DNA of 37,676 bases, taken from assembly GCA_021769555.1 (NCBI GenBank), contig JAETSR010000020.1, forward strand, positions 1 to 37,676. Reading direction: 5' to 3'. The notes beneath the pieces are model-generated. The model worked only from the letters and a program-made list of their open reading frames with translations. It had not been told where the DNA came from and did no database searches. Both the position numbers and the translations under genes were made by a program. The stretch is from Clostridiaceae bacterium. GTDB lineage: Bacteria > Bacillota > Clostridia > Oscillospirales > Acutalibacteraceae. This document shows positions 21,683 to 29,761 of the stretch, one piece after another. The number at the start of each line of letters is the position of its first letter. Positions within the stretch are counted from its first letter, which is position 1.

Positions 21683-23431
21683 ATGGAAATGAATAATCAG
21701 GATAGGAAAGTCCTGCTCTCCATAAAGGACCTTGAGGTAAAGTTCCGGGTGCGCGGGCGCGTGCTCACGGCCATACGCAATATCAGCCTGGACATCTTTG
21801 AAAACGAGTCCATCGCCATAGTGGGCGAGTCGGGCTCCGGCAAGTCCGTGTTCACAAAGACCTTCGCCGGTATGCTGGACTCAAACGGCTTTATAGACAA
21901 CGGGAGCATTATCTTCAACGACGATGAGCTGGCCGACACCCACGTAAGGCTCATGGGCACTGCCCGCAACACCATTAAGAACACCCAGAAGCGCCTGGAC
22001 GAGTACGCGAAGCTCGAGTACGGCGCGGTGACCTACAGGAAGATACTGGAGCTTGAGAGCGAGCGCAGGCAGAAGATGACCGTCAGCAGCCAGGAGGCGG
22101 AGGAGCATAAGGCAAAGATTGAGGAGCTCCGCTTCAAGCGGGCCGAGGCCTTCAACCTGCGCCAGACCCTGGACTCCCATGCGGACAGGGAGAAGATAAA
22201 AAAGCTGAGCAGCGAGATAAAGGGCCTTGACAACCAGATAAAGCGCCTTGAGCAGGAGTACCAGGCAAAGGTCAAAAGCAACGCCGCCAGCGTTAAGGGC
22301 GACAGCGGCTATCAGGCGGACTTCAATAAGCGCATGGAGGAGCTTCGGGCCCAGTACCGGAATGAGACCTCAGTGGAGATAAGCGCTGAGAAGAAAAAGC
22401 GCAACGAGATACTCGCAAAGGAGATATACCTCTCCGTGGGCCGCTACCCCTTCCATAAGCGGGTGAACCTTATCAGGGGGCTCCTAAAGGTGATAAAGAA
22501 GGCCATGCAGCTGGGCGAGGACCCAATGAGCGACGCGGTATTCGACCAGGTGGTCTTTAGGGTCCGGTATCTTGACGAGACCGCCGACACCCTCCACGGC
22601 ACCTGCACACTGAACCTTGCCAACGTGAAGTTCGCCGGGGACTGGGCCCAGATACGCGGCAGAAGGATTGCCACCGTGTTCCAGGACCCAATGACCTCCC
22701 TGAACCCCATAATCACCATCGGCAAGCAGATAACCTCCATAATTTTGAAGCACCAGAACTGCTCCGAGGTGGAGGCCAGGGCCCGGGCCATCGAGCTCAT
22801 GCACAAGGTGGGCATACCCAACGCCGAGGCCCGCTTCGACGACTACCCCTTCCAGTACTCCGGCGGCATGAGGCAGAGGATAGTTATAGCCATCGCCCTT
22901 AGCTGCCAGCCAAAGATACTCATATGCGACGAGCCCACAACAGCCCTGGACGTTACCATCCAGGCCCAGATAATCAAGCTCATTAAAGATTTGCAGAAGG
23001 AGTTCGGCTATACTATCGTGTTCATCACCCACGACCTGGGGGTTGTGGCAAACGTGGCGGACCGGGTGGCGGTGCTCTACGCCGGGCAGATAGTGGAGCT
23101 GGGCACAGTGGAGGATGTCTTCTACGACCCAAGGCACCCCTACACCTGGGCCCTGCTCTCAAGCCTCCCCCAGCTTGCCCAGCGCAACACAAAGCTCTAC
23201 TCCATCACAGGCACGCCGCCCTCCCTGTATAACCAGATAGTGGGCGACCCCTTCGCCCCCAGGAACCCCTACTGCCTGAAGCTGGACACCCTTATGGAGC
23301 CCCCCATGTTCCCGGTCTCCGAGACCCACTTCGCAAAGACCTGGCTTCTGGACCCCAGGGCCCCCAAGACGGAGAAGCCCGAGCTTATACAGGACATCCA
23401 CGAGAAGCTCATGCGAGCGTTCAATATATAG
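21683..23431 (+). CDS. oppD: Oligopeptide ABC transporter ATPase OppD-like, with coiled-coil insertion
   Basis: A 582-residue ATPase; normal OppD has about 330-350. Walker A is GESGSGKS (48-55), Q-loop Q334 (VFQDPMTSLNP), signature SGGMRQR (393-399), Walker B ILICDEP (412-418), switch H450. Between Walker A and the Q-loop, residues about 85-320 form an insert rich in Lys, Glu and Arg, including EKIKKLSSEIKGLDNQIKRL, that reads as coiled coil. The C-terminal oligopeptide/dipeptide domain keeps HPYTWALLSSLPQ but has only one cysteine (NPYCLK), not the iron-sulfur cluster set found in some relatives. AAGGAGGG precedes the ATG. All ATPase motifs are intact, so it should be active. Confidence 0.92.
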   Translation: MEMNNQDRKVLLSIKDLEVKFRVRGRVLTAIRNISLDIFENESIAIVGESGSGKSVFTKTFAGMLDSNGFIDNGSIIFNDDELADTHVRLMGTARNTIKNTQKRLDEYAKLEYGAVTYRKILELESERRQKMTVSSQEAEEHKAKIEELRFKRAEAFNLRQTLDSHADREKIKKLSSEIKGLDNQIKRLEQEYQAKVKSNAASVKGDSGYQADFNKRMEELRAQYRNETSVEISAEKKKRNEILAKEIYLSVGRYPFHKRVNLIRGLLKVIKKAMQLGEDPMSDAVFDQVVFRVRYLDETADTLHGTCTLNLANVKFAGDWAQIRGRRIATVFQDPMTSLNPIITIGKQITSIILKHQNCSEVEARARAIELMHKVGIPNAEARFDDYPFQYSGGMRQRIVIAIALSCQPKILICDEPTTALDVTIQAQIIKLIKDLQKEFGYTIVFITHDLGVVANVADRVAVLYAGQIVELGTVEDVFYDPRHPYTWALLSSLPQLAQRNTKLYSITGTPPSLYNQIVGDPFAPRNPYCLKLDTLMEPPMFPVSETHFAKTWLLDPRAPKTEKPELIQDIHEKLMRAFNI

Positions 23432-23443
23432 GAGGAACAGCAT

Positions 23444-24751
23444 ATGGCAACCACAACTGTTGATACCGGCGCCAAAACGCGCCATCTGCCGGAGCACGGG
23501 CCCATAGACCCCGTCACCGGCCGGGAGGTGCTGCTGTCCATCCGCAACGTGGACATCACCTTCGGCAAGGGGGACAGCGCCGTGAAGGCGGTGCAGAACG
23601 CCTCCTTCGACATATATAAGGGCGAGACCTTCTCCCTGGTGGGCGAGTCCGGCTCGGGCAAGACCACCATAGGCCGGGCGGTGATAAGGGTGAACCCCTG
23701 CGCCGCGGGGCAGATACTCTATAAGGGCGTGCAGATAAACGGCAGGATACCCAAGTCCCTGGACCGGGAGGTCATAAGGAATATACAGATGGTCTTCCAG
23801 GACCCGGCGGCCTCCCTTAACGAGCGCGCCACAGTGGACTATATCGTATCCGAGGGCCTTTATAACTTCCACCTCTTTGAGAACGAGGCCGACCGTGTGC
23901 AGAAGGTCAAGAACATGATAAACGAGGTGGGCCTGCTCCCAGAGCACCTGACCCGCTACCCCCACGAGTTCTCCGGCGGCCAGCGCCAGCGCATAGGCTT
24001 AGCCAGGGCCATGGTAATGGAGCCGGAGCTGGTGGTGGCAGACGAGCCCATATCCGCTCTGGACGTGTCCATCCGCGCCCAGGTGCTGAACCTCCTGAAG
24101 AAATTCCAGGAGGAGCGGGACGTGACCTACCTGTTCATCGCCCACGACCTCTCCATAGTCCGCTTTATCTCCGACAGGATAGGCGTTATCTATAAGGGCA
24201 ACATCGTGGAGGTGGCCGAGGCCGAGGAGCTTTTCGACTTCCCCCTGCACCCCTACACCCGCTCCCTTATCTCGGCAATACCCATCCCGGACCCAATACT
24301 TGAGAAGAACAAGGTGCTCTTCACCTACGACCCGTCGGTGCACGACTACAGCACGGACAAGCCCGAGCTCACGGATATTGGGCATAACCACTTTGTCTAC
24401 GGCAATAAGAAGGAGATAGAGGAGTACAAGGCCATACGCGAGAAGGGCGTGCCCATGAAGTCCATCACCATCCGGGACCCCAACTCCCCCGAGGAGGAGC
24501 ATGAGGACGATGCCCCGGTAGACACAAGCAGCATATTGAGCGCGCCCCTGCACGATACGGGCAGCGTCTGGTATATGATACTCTCCCTGCTGCTGCCGGT
24601 GCTGGGCATTATAGCCGCGGTGATATTCAAAAAGAAGAACTATATCAAGAACTATAAGGCCTGCAGGAAGGGCGCAATAATCAGCTTCTGCATAATCGGA
24701 GGCATAATAGCCCTGTTCCTGCTCGCCCTGCTGTTCGCCGTCATATTCTGA
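23444..24751 (+). CDS. oppF: Oligopeptide ABC transporter ATPase OppF-like, with C-terminal membrane anchor
   Basis: A 435-residue ATPase. Walker A is GESGSGKT (67-74), Q-loop Q119, signature SGGQRQR (177-183), Walker B LVVADEP (D200, E201), switch H234. Residues about 265-345 follow OppF proteins ([16 protein letters not shown]), but the chain continues past an acidic stretch (EEEHEDD) into two hydrophobic helices, about 374-395 and 410-434, separated by a Lys-rich loop. Membrane helices on an OppF ATPase are unusual. An IGF-type frameshift is not needed to explain them, since the frame is continuous. GGAGG lies 8 nt before the ATG, and the gene abuts the next by a TGATG overlap. Confidence 0.92.
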   Translation: MATTTVDTGAKTRHLPEHGPIDPVTGREVLLSIRNVDITFGKGDSAVKAVQNASFDIYKGETFSLVGESGSGKTTIGRAVIRVNPCAAGQILYKGVQINGRIPKSLDREVIRNIQMVFQDPAASLNERATVDYIVSEGLYNFHLFENEADRVQKVKNMINEVGLLPEHLTRYPHEFSGGQRQRIGLARAMVMEPELVVADEPISALDVSIRAQVLNLLKKFQEERDVTYLFIAHDLSIVRFISDRIGVIYKGNIVEVAEAEELFDFPLHPYTRSLISAIPIPDPILEKNKVLFTYDPSVHDYSTDKPELTDIGHNHFVYGNKKEIEEYKAIREKGVPMKSITIRDPNSPEEEHEDDAPVDTSSILSAPLHDTGSVWYMILSLLLPVLGIIAAVIFKKKNYIKNYKACRKGAIISFCIIGGIIALFLLALLFAVIF

Positions 24752-25800
24752 TGGGGGGCAGCGCAAGAAGAAAGCGCGAGCCGGCCATGCCTAAGGTGGA
24801 AAAGATTCACCTTGACGAGAGGCATATGGGCGCAAGGTTCATTGCCTTTGTACTATGCCTTACCCTGGGGCTCGGCGCCCTGGGGTTCGGCATTTACAGC
24901 CTGCTCTCCACAGAGCCGGGCTGGGCGGAGATAGAGGCCAGCTCCACAGAGGCCCGCTGCGCGGCGGATTTCAGCTTCCGGTATTACTTTAGGGGGGACG
25001 CCACAGCCGGGCGCAAGGCCCTTGTCACCCTCTACACCCAGGAGTGCATTAGGCTCACGAAGCTTTTCGACACCACGGAGTCCTATGAGGACTGCCCGGG
25101 GAACCTTTATGATATCAACACAAGCATAAACCAGGAGGTCCGGGCAGACCACGAGCTCTATGAAATTTTAGAGCAGCTCCACGACGACCCCGCCATCTAT
25201 CAGGGGCTTCTGAACACCCATAGCCTGAACCTGTACTACGACGGCAGGGACATATTCGAGGATGACTGGAGTGAGCTTGCGGATATCGCCCTGGACCGCT
25301 CTGCTCTGAGCCTAGAGCTGTTGGGTGAGGACAGGGTACGGCTGAACGTCTCAAAGGAGTGCGAGGCCCTGGCCGGCGAGCTGGGCCTTAACTGCTACCT
25401 GGACCTGGGCTGGCTGAAAAACGCCGTGATACTAGACTCTCTCGCTGAGACTCTCAGCGCCCGGGGCTTCACAGACGGCATTATATCCAGCAGGGACGGC
25501 TTCACCCGCTCCCTGGGAGGGGACTTGGGGCCGGTGGCCCTGAGCCTCTATAAATGGGAGGACGGCAAAGCCGTTGAAACCGGCCGGGAGGAGCTTAAAA
25601 CCCCGGTAAACGCCGCGGCGCTCACCTGTTTCCCCCTTCCCGGCGACGACGGCAGGGCCTATATCTCGCAGAACATCCTGAGGGCCGGGCGCTCCGGGGA
25701 GTATGCGCCGCCCCTCACCAAAACAATGCTCCTGACCTCAGAGAACGAGAGCTGCCTAGACCTGGCCCTCCAAGCAAAGGAAAACCTCCTTACCGAGTAA
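24751..25800 (+). CDS. Membrane-anchored, degenerate ApbE-like protein
   Basis: A 349-residue protein with one N-terminal membrane segment (residues about 28-52) and an extracytoplasmic domain. Parts resemble ApbE (FAD:protein FMN transferase): TKLFDTTESYEDCPGNLYDINTS matches the N-terminal 'SelsrlN' zone, and CYLDLGWLKNAVILDSLAETL plus GFTDGIISS match 'DLGgiaKGyavD...G..nalvn'. The key glycine/lysine pattern and metal-site residues are not conserved, so transferase activity is unlikely. It is translationally coupled to oppF (TGATG), with no ribosome binding site of its own, so its product probably works with the transporter. An alternative start is ATG 24787. The family assignment is tentative. 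Confidence 0.6.
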   Translation: MGGSARRKREPAMPKVEKIHLDERHMGARFIAFVLCLTLGLGALGFGIYSLLSTEPGWAEIEASSTEARCAADFSFRYYFRGDATAGRKALVTLYTQECIRLTKLFDTTESYEDCPGNLYDINTSINQEVRADHELYEILEQLHDDPAIYQGLLNTHSLNLYYDGRDIFEDDWSELADIALDRSALSLELLGEDRVRLNVSKECEALAGELGLNCYLDLGWLKNAVILDSLAETLSARGFTDGIISSRDGFTRSLGGDLGPVALSLYKWEDGKAVETGREELKTPVNAAALTCFPLPGDDGRAYISQNILRAGRSGEYAPPLTKTMLLTSENESCLDLALQAKENLLTE

Positions 25801-25807
25801 CCCAAAA

Positions 25808-25897
25808 GTTTCGTCCACCTTTTCAAGAGGTGGATGAGTTATGCTTCGCATAACTCATGGGTTCTTAGGGGCAAAGCCCCTGAGCCGCCGGAGGCCC
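25808..25897. repeat. Nested stem-loop intergenic repeat
   Basis: Tandem hairpins: CCACCT/AGGTGG (25815-25833), an 11-bp perfect stem ATGAGTTATGC-TTC-GCATAACTCAT (25834-25858), AGGGGC-AAA-GCCCCT (25867-25881), then a GCC/GGC-rich palindrome near 25884-25895. The pattern resembles interspersed intergenic elements of clostridial genomes with a second hairpin inserted. No second copy is visible in this window. Confidence 0.45.
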
Positions 25898-25915
25898 CAA
25901 ATACCATCAAAAAAC

Positions 25916-25949
25916 AAAGCCATTGCAGTTTCCTGCAATGGCTTTAAAA
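25916..25949. terminator. Bidirectional terminator after the opp operon
   Basis: AAAGCCATTGCAG (25916-25928) pairs with CTGCAATGGCTTT (25933-25945) around TTTC and has A/T flanks on both sides. It serves the opp operon and the convergent SLH-peptidase gene, whose stop is at 25975. Confidence 0.9.
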
Positions 25950-25974
25950 TTACCCCAAAATATCAGAAAGAATA

Positions 25975-27804
25975 TCAAGCATTAGGAACAATAGCATTAT
26001 CATAGAACAGCACAGCCACAACGCTTGCCGCGCACCGCTCCGACGTCCCCTTAGGGTCAAAGCTGTTATTGCCGTTGCCGCTTACTATGCCCAGGGCCCG
26101 CATACGATAAACAGCTTCCTTAGCATATCCGCTAATCAAACCGTCGTCAGAGAACTTGTCCACCCCAGAGATATCAACATCCGTGACGCCCAGCACATTT
26201 GTAAGATACCTGTCCATCATTGAGCACATCTGCTCTCTGGGCAGCTTCTGATTGGGGTTGAACTTATCTCCGGGGGAGACAATGCCGCTTGCCACGGCCC
26301 AGGCCAGGTGCTTGGCGTAGTAGGCGTTATTCGGAACATCGGAGAAGCCGGGGATATCCCCGCCGAAGGCATAGGAGCTCACGTCCTCACCGGAGAGATT
26401 GGCCAGCACGATAACGAACTGGGCCCGGGTTATGGAGCCGTGGGGGTCAAACTTATTGTCCCCGGTGCCCCGGAACACGCCCATCTCAACAGCCCTGTCC
26501 ACCTTGTCCGCAAACCAGGACTTATATGTAAAGTCGGTAAAGACCGTGCCGTTGCTCATGACCGTGGCGGTCGTGACAGGCCCCATGAGGCCGTTCTTTA
26601 TGACCGCGGCCTTATATGTGCAGGACACCTGGGCCACAGGGGACACATAGGGGGTGGTGCTGAGGGTAAGGCTGCCCTCGGCGTCAAGGCCGGGCTCGGT
26701 ATAGTCCAGGGTATAATATATGTCGTCGGAGGAGCCGGCGGCAGTGATTGTGACGGTCTCGCCGTCGGAGGTTATCTCCGGGGCGCTGAGGTGCAGCTCC
26801 ACATAGGCCTCTGAAACAAAGCCCTCAAGGCCGGTAACAGTCACAACAGGGTACCACATGGAATAGCTCTGCCCGTGGGCCTTGACGGCCTCCCCCTCCA
26901 CAGGGGTGCCCGCCTGAAGCTTCGTGCCCTTTGAGAGCAGACCCACCACGCCGGAGGCGGTGCTGGGCTCCAAGCGGAGGTTCACGTTGGAGGCGCTGAC
27001 AGTGGCGTTATAGTCGAAGGGCACGTCGTTGGGGTCGTCGCTGCCGGTCCAGCCCTGGCTCTCCAGATACCCGGCGACCTCAGAGGCCGGGACCCATTCG
27101 CTGCTGAGAACGGCGCTGTCCACCGGGGCGGGGGAGCCGTCCTCGAGACAGGCGAAGCCGTCGCTGCCAATAAAGTAGCCGTCTATCTCCACATCAACGT
27201 CGTACTCGTAGCTGGTATAGTGGACCATTTTGCCGTCGAACTCATACCAGCCGTCCTTGGGGTACATTGTGCCGATATCAAAGACATGCCAGCCGTCCCA
27301 GTGCCGCTCCTCGACGGAGGCGCGCACCATATTGATGCCCTCCATGGAGTTGTCACAGGACTCGTTATTGCCGATATAAATGCCGATATGGGAGTACCCC
27401 CCCGGCTCGGAGTTGGTAAGGGCCAGGCCGTGAATCCTGGGCAGGCCCAGGCTCACGGGCCCGGAGAACACCGTGTTCTGGCGGACCTGGCTGGTGGCCC
27501 CGCCGGCACAGCCGGACACGCCGCAGTCGGAGTAGTAGGAGTAGAGGAGCCCGGCGCAGTCCGTGCCGCGCACGTCCCCGTACATGCCGCCCTTGCCGCC
27601 GTACACATACACCCAGCCCTCGTTATAGGCCGTAATGCCCTGCATGGCAAGGCCGAGGCTGGTGGGCGTACTTGCGGCCCTTGCGCCGAGGCTCCAAACC
27701 GGCAGGCTCACACAGAGCACGAGGGCCGCCATAATGAGCCCCAAAAGCCCCGCGCCCTTTTTGGTGACGCGCATATGCCTTGAACGGTAGTGACTATGTA
27801 ACAT
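25975..27804 (-). CDS. SLH-anchored NlpC/P60-type peptidase with SH3 domain
   Basis: A 609-residue secreted protein. Signal peptide (basic start, hydrophobic 18-40, likely cleavage after ARA). Residues about 50-180 form an NlpC/P60 cysteine-peptidase domain with C83 (GTDCAGLLY) and H139 (GGYSHIGIYIG), the family's nucleophile and base for cutting peptidoglycan stem peptides. Residues about 266-337 are an SH3b domain (NVNLRLEPSTASGVVGLLSKG), 340-415 a chitobiase-like beta domain, and 420-605 three SLH repeats (ITRAQF, LPREQM and a weak third, TSERCA). SLH repeats bind pyruvylated wall polymer, the product of CsaB encoded at 7636-9882. AGAGGT precedes the ATG by 7 nt. The gene diverges from a second SLH gene. 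Confidence 0.9.
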   Translation of the reverse strand: MLHSHYRSRHMRVTKKGAGLLGLIMAALVLCVSLPVWSLGARAASTPTSLGLAMQGITAYNEGWVYVYGGKGGMYGDVRGTDCAGLLYSYYSDCGVSGCAGGATSQVRQNTVFSGPVSLGLPRIHGLALTNSEPGGYSHIGIYIGNNESCDNSMEGINMVRASVEERHWDGWHVFDIGTMYPKDGWYEFDGKMVHYTSYEYDVDVEIDGYFIGSDGFACLEDGSPAPVDSAVLSSEWVPASEVAGYLESQGWTGSDDPNDVPFDYNATVSASNVNLRLEPSTASGVVGLLSKGTKLQAGTPVEGEAVKAHGQSYSMWYPVVTVTGLEGFVSEAYVELHLSAPEITSDGETVTITAAGSSDDIYYTLDYTEPGLDAEGSLTLSTTPYVSPVAQVSCTYKAAVIKNGLMGPVTTATVMSNGTVFTDFTYKSWFADKVDRAVEMGVFRGTGDNKFDPHGSITRAQFVIVLANLSGEDVSSYAFGGDIPGFSDVPNNAYYAKHLAWAVASGIVSPGDKFNPNQKLPREQMCSMMDRYLTNVLGVTDVDISGVDKFSDDGLISGYAKEAVYRMRALGIVSGNGNNSFDPKGTSERCAASVVAVLFYDNAIVPNA

Positions 27805-27874
27805 AAAATGTACCTCTCAATCAAAGTCAGTTAAGTAATGGAACAGAAAGTCGGAATAGTTACAAAACGGTAAC

Positions 27875-27903
27875 ATTTTAACATACTTCCCGGGATTTTG
27901 CAA
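27875..27903 (-). promoter_or_regulatory. Promoter of the SLH NlpC/P60 gene
   Basis: Minus-strand TTGCAA (27898-27903), 17-bp spacer and TAAAAT (27875-27880). An inverted repeat GTTAC-N6-GTAAC (27859-27874) lies just downstream of the -10 and could be an operator; that is a guess. Confidence 0.6.
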
Positions 27904-27962
27904 GCCCGGAGGAGGTATATTCACAGCTTATTAACATGGCGTTCATATTTGAGAATTTCCCA

Positions 27963-27991
27963 TTGACAAGAGGGCATGTTTGGGGGATAAT
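27963..27991 (+). promoter_or_regulatory. Promoter of the SLH transglutaminase-like gene
   Basis: TTGACA (27963-27968), 17-bp spacer, GATAAT (27986-27991). GGAGG at 28018-28022 then gives the ribosome binding site for the ATG at 28031. Confidence 0.75.
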
Positions 27992-28030
27992 ATATTAGTA
28001 ATGCCAAACCAACTTCTGGAGGAATGAGTT

Positions 28031-29689
28031 ATGCAAGCGAAGAAGAGAAGATTTCTTGCTCTATTACTGTCAGTACTGCTTATTGCCTGCCAGCCCGTCT
28101 GGGCGGCGGCGGTGGAGGGCCCTGCGGCTGCCGAGGACGTGGCGGAGTCCTTTGATACCTACGAGAGCGTTCCCATATACGTTCAGAGCTACGAGGGCAC
28201 TGCCAACGGCACAGGCTCCCTCTACAACACCCTCACAGCCAGGCAGAAGGCCGCTTACAACGCGCTGAAGAACATCAGCTGGAGCCGCATAGCCTCCTCC
28301 GGGAACCACCAGGTGCAGGTGAACGTCCAGGGCATTAACGGGACGCCAATCACCGGTTACAGCTCAGGCGGGTATTTCCACGCCTCAGGCAGCGGGGTGA
28401 AGACATACCAGGACATACAGAACGACGTGAACGCCGCCATAGCGGCCCTCAGGTACGACAGGCCGGACATGCTGTGGCTCGACGGCACTGTCTCCCATTA
28501 TTACAGCTTCATCGGCTATAACTCCACCGGCCGTTACAACATATCTTCCTTCTCCTTCGGCTTCCCCTATACCTATGGAGGCCAGGAGAACATCCTTCGG
28601 GAGCGCCTGATGGCGGAGGCCAGGTCCATTGCCGCTGCCGCCGGGCGGGAGAAGGATATGTACAGCAAGGTGAAGTATGTCCACGACAGGCTCGCGGAGC
28701 GCTCAAGCTATAACTACGCGGCAACGGAACCGTCGGGAGTGAGCGAGTATGAGTTCCGCATGGCCCATAACGCCTACGGCGGCATGTTCAAGGACCAGTA
28801 CGAGCCTGTCTGCGAGGGCTACGCCAAGGCTTTGAAGATAGTCCTGAACCAGATGGATATCCCCTGTGTGCTGGCTGTCAGCGACGGGCATATGTGGAAC
28901 AATGTAAAGATGGACGACGGCCTCTGGTACAACCTGGACCTGACCTGGGACGACTCCGGGGACAGGATAAAGTACGACTACTTCCTTGTGGGCTCAGGAA
29001 CCAAAATAGGCTCCGAGACCTTTGCCAGCAGCCATAGGGAGGTGGACCCCTTTGACAACAACCGGGTAAGCGGGGCAAGGTACCCCAAGAAGAACTCTGT
29101 GGAATATAAGTACCTGGGGGAGGACTACCCCAAGACCACCTACCCCGATGTGCCCCGCTCGGACTACGCCTACGAATACGTGGAGAAGGTCTCGAAGCTG
29201 GGTTACTTCACCGGGGACAACAACGGGTATTTTAACCCCGGCAAGAATATCAACAGGGCTGAGTTCGCCACCGTTATGGCAAAGGCCATGGGAGTTGACC
29301 TGACGGTATATAAGGGCGTGTACAGCTTCTCCGACGTGGGCGTGACGAAGTGGTACGCCGCCGCGGCCTGCTGGGCAAGGGAGAGCGGCCTGATGGTGGG
29401 CAACGGGGTTAGGTTCAGGCCCGAGGCGCCTATCTCAAGGCAGGAGATGTGCTCGGTGCTCTCCCGGGCGCTGAACCTTGACGGCGTGCAGTCCGGGGGC
29501 TTCACCGACGACCGGAGCATAGACGGCTGGGCCAGGGAGGGCGTATACGCCTGCTATGCCGCCGGGCTCGTGACCGGCAGCACCAGCGGCAGCTTTAACC
29601 CCAAGGGCAGCACCTCCCGCCGGGACGCGGCTGTAGTCTTCGCCAGATACGCCGACAGGGTGGGCGCGGTCCCCTCCGGGGAACAGTGA
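28031..29689 (+). CDS. SLH-anchored transglutaminase-like surface protein
   Basis: A 552-residue secreted protein. The signal peptide contains a lipobox-like LIAC (C20) as well as a possible signal peptidase I site after VWA, so lipidation is possible. The middle is a transglutaminase-like cysteine-protease fold with the full triad: C261 (EPVCEGYAKAL), H287 (SDGHMWNNVK) and D303 (YNLDLTWDD). Residues about 370-545 are three SLH repeats: GYFNPGKNINRAEFATVMAK, VRFRPEAPISRQEM and GSFNPKGSTSRRDAAVV. Such proteins act on the cell surface; the substrate (peptide cross-link or polymer) is unknown. It shares the divergent control region with the NlpC/P60 SLH gene. No terminator is evident before valS. 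Confidence 0.9.
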   Translation: MQAKKRRFLALLLSVLLIACQPVWAAAVEGPAAAEDVAESFDTYESVPIYVQSYEGTANGTGSLYNTLTARQKAAYNALKNISWSRIASSGNHQVQVNVQGINGTPITGYSSGGYFHASGSGVKTYQDIQNDVNAAIAALRYDRPDMLWLDGTVSHYYSFIGYNSTGRYNISSFSFGFPYTYGGQENILRERLMAEARSIAAAAGREKDMYSKVKYVHDRLAERSSYNYAATEPSGVSEYEFRMAHNAYGGMFKDQYEPVCEGYAKALKIVLNQMDIPCVLAVSDGHMWNNVKMDDGLWYNLDLTWDDSGDRIKYDYFLVGSGTKIGSETFASSHREVDPFDNNRVSGARYPKKNSVEYKYLGEDYPKTTYPDVPRSDYAYEYVEKVSKLGYFTGDNNGYFNPGKNINRAEFATVMAKAMGVDLTVYKGVYSFSDVGVTKWYAAAACWARESGLMVGNGVRFRPEAPISRQEMCSVLSRALNLDGVQSGGFTDDRSIDGWAREGVYACYAAGLVTGSTSGSFNPKGSTSRRDAAVVFARYADRVGAVPSGEQ

Positions 29690-29730
29690 GCTTACCTCCG
29701 AAATAATTACCGATAATCAAACGCTTTATA

Positions 29731-29736
29731 TATAAT
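29731..29736 (+). promoter_or_regulatory. valS: Probable -10 box of valS
   Basis: A TATAAT sits 25 nt upstream of the valS ATG, within an AT-rich stretch. The -35 region (TTACCG at 29707-29712) is poor. The short 72-nt gap leaves no room for a T-box leader, which often controls tRNA synthetase genes in Firmicutes. Confidence 0.45.
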
Positions 29737-29761
29737 AGTGTAACGGGAAGGATGATACGCA

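Noticed and set aside
29690-29761. T-box riboswitch before valS
   Set aside because: The gap is only 72 nt and shows no specifier hairpin or antiterminator.
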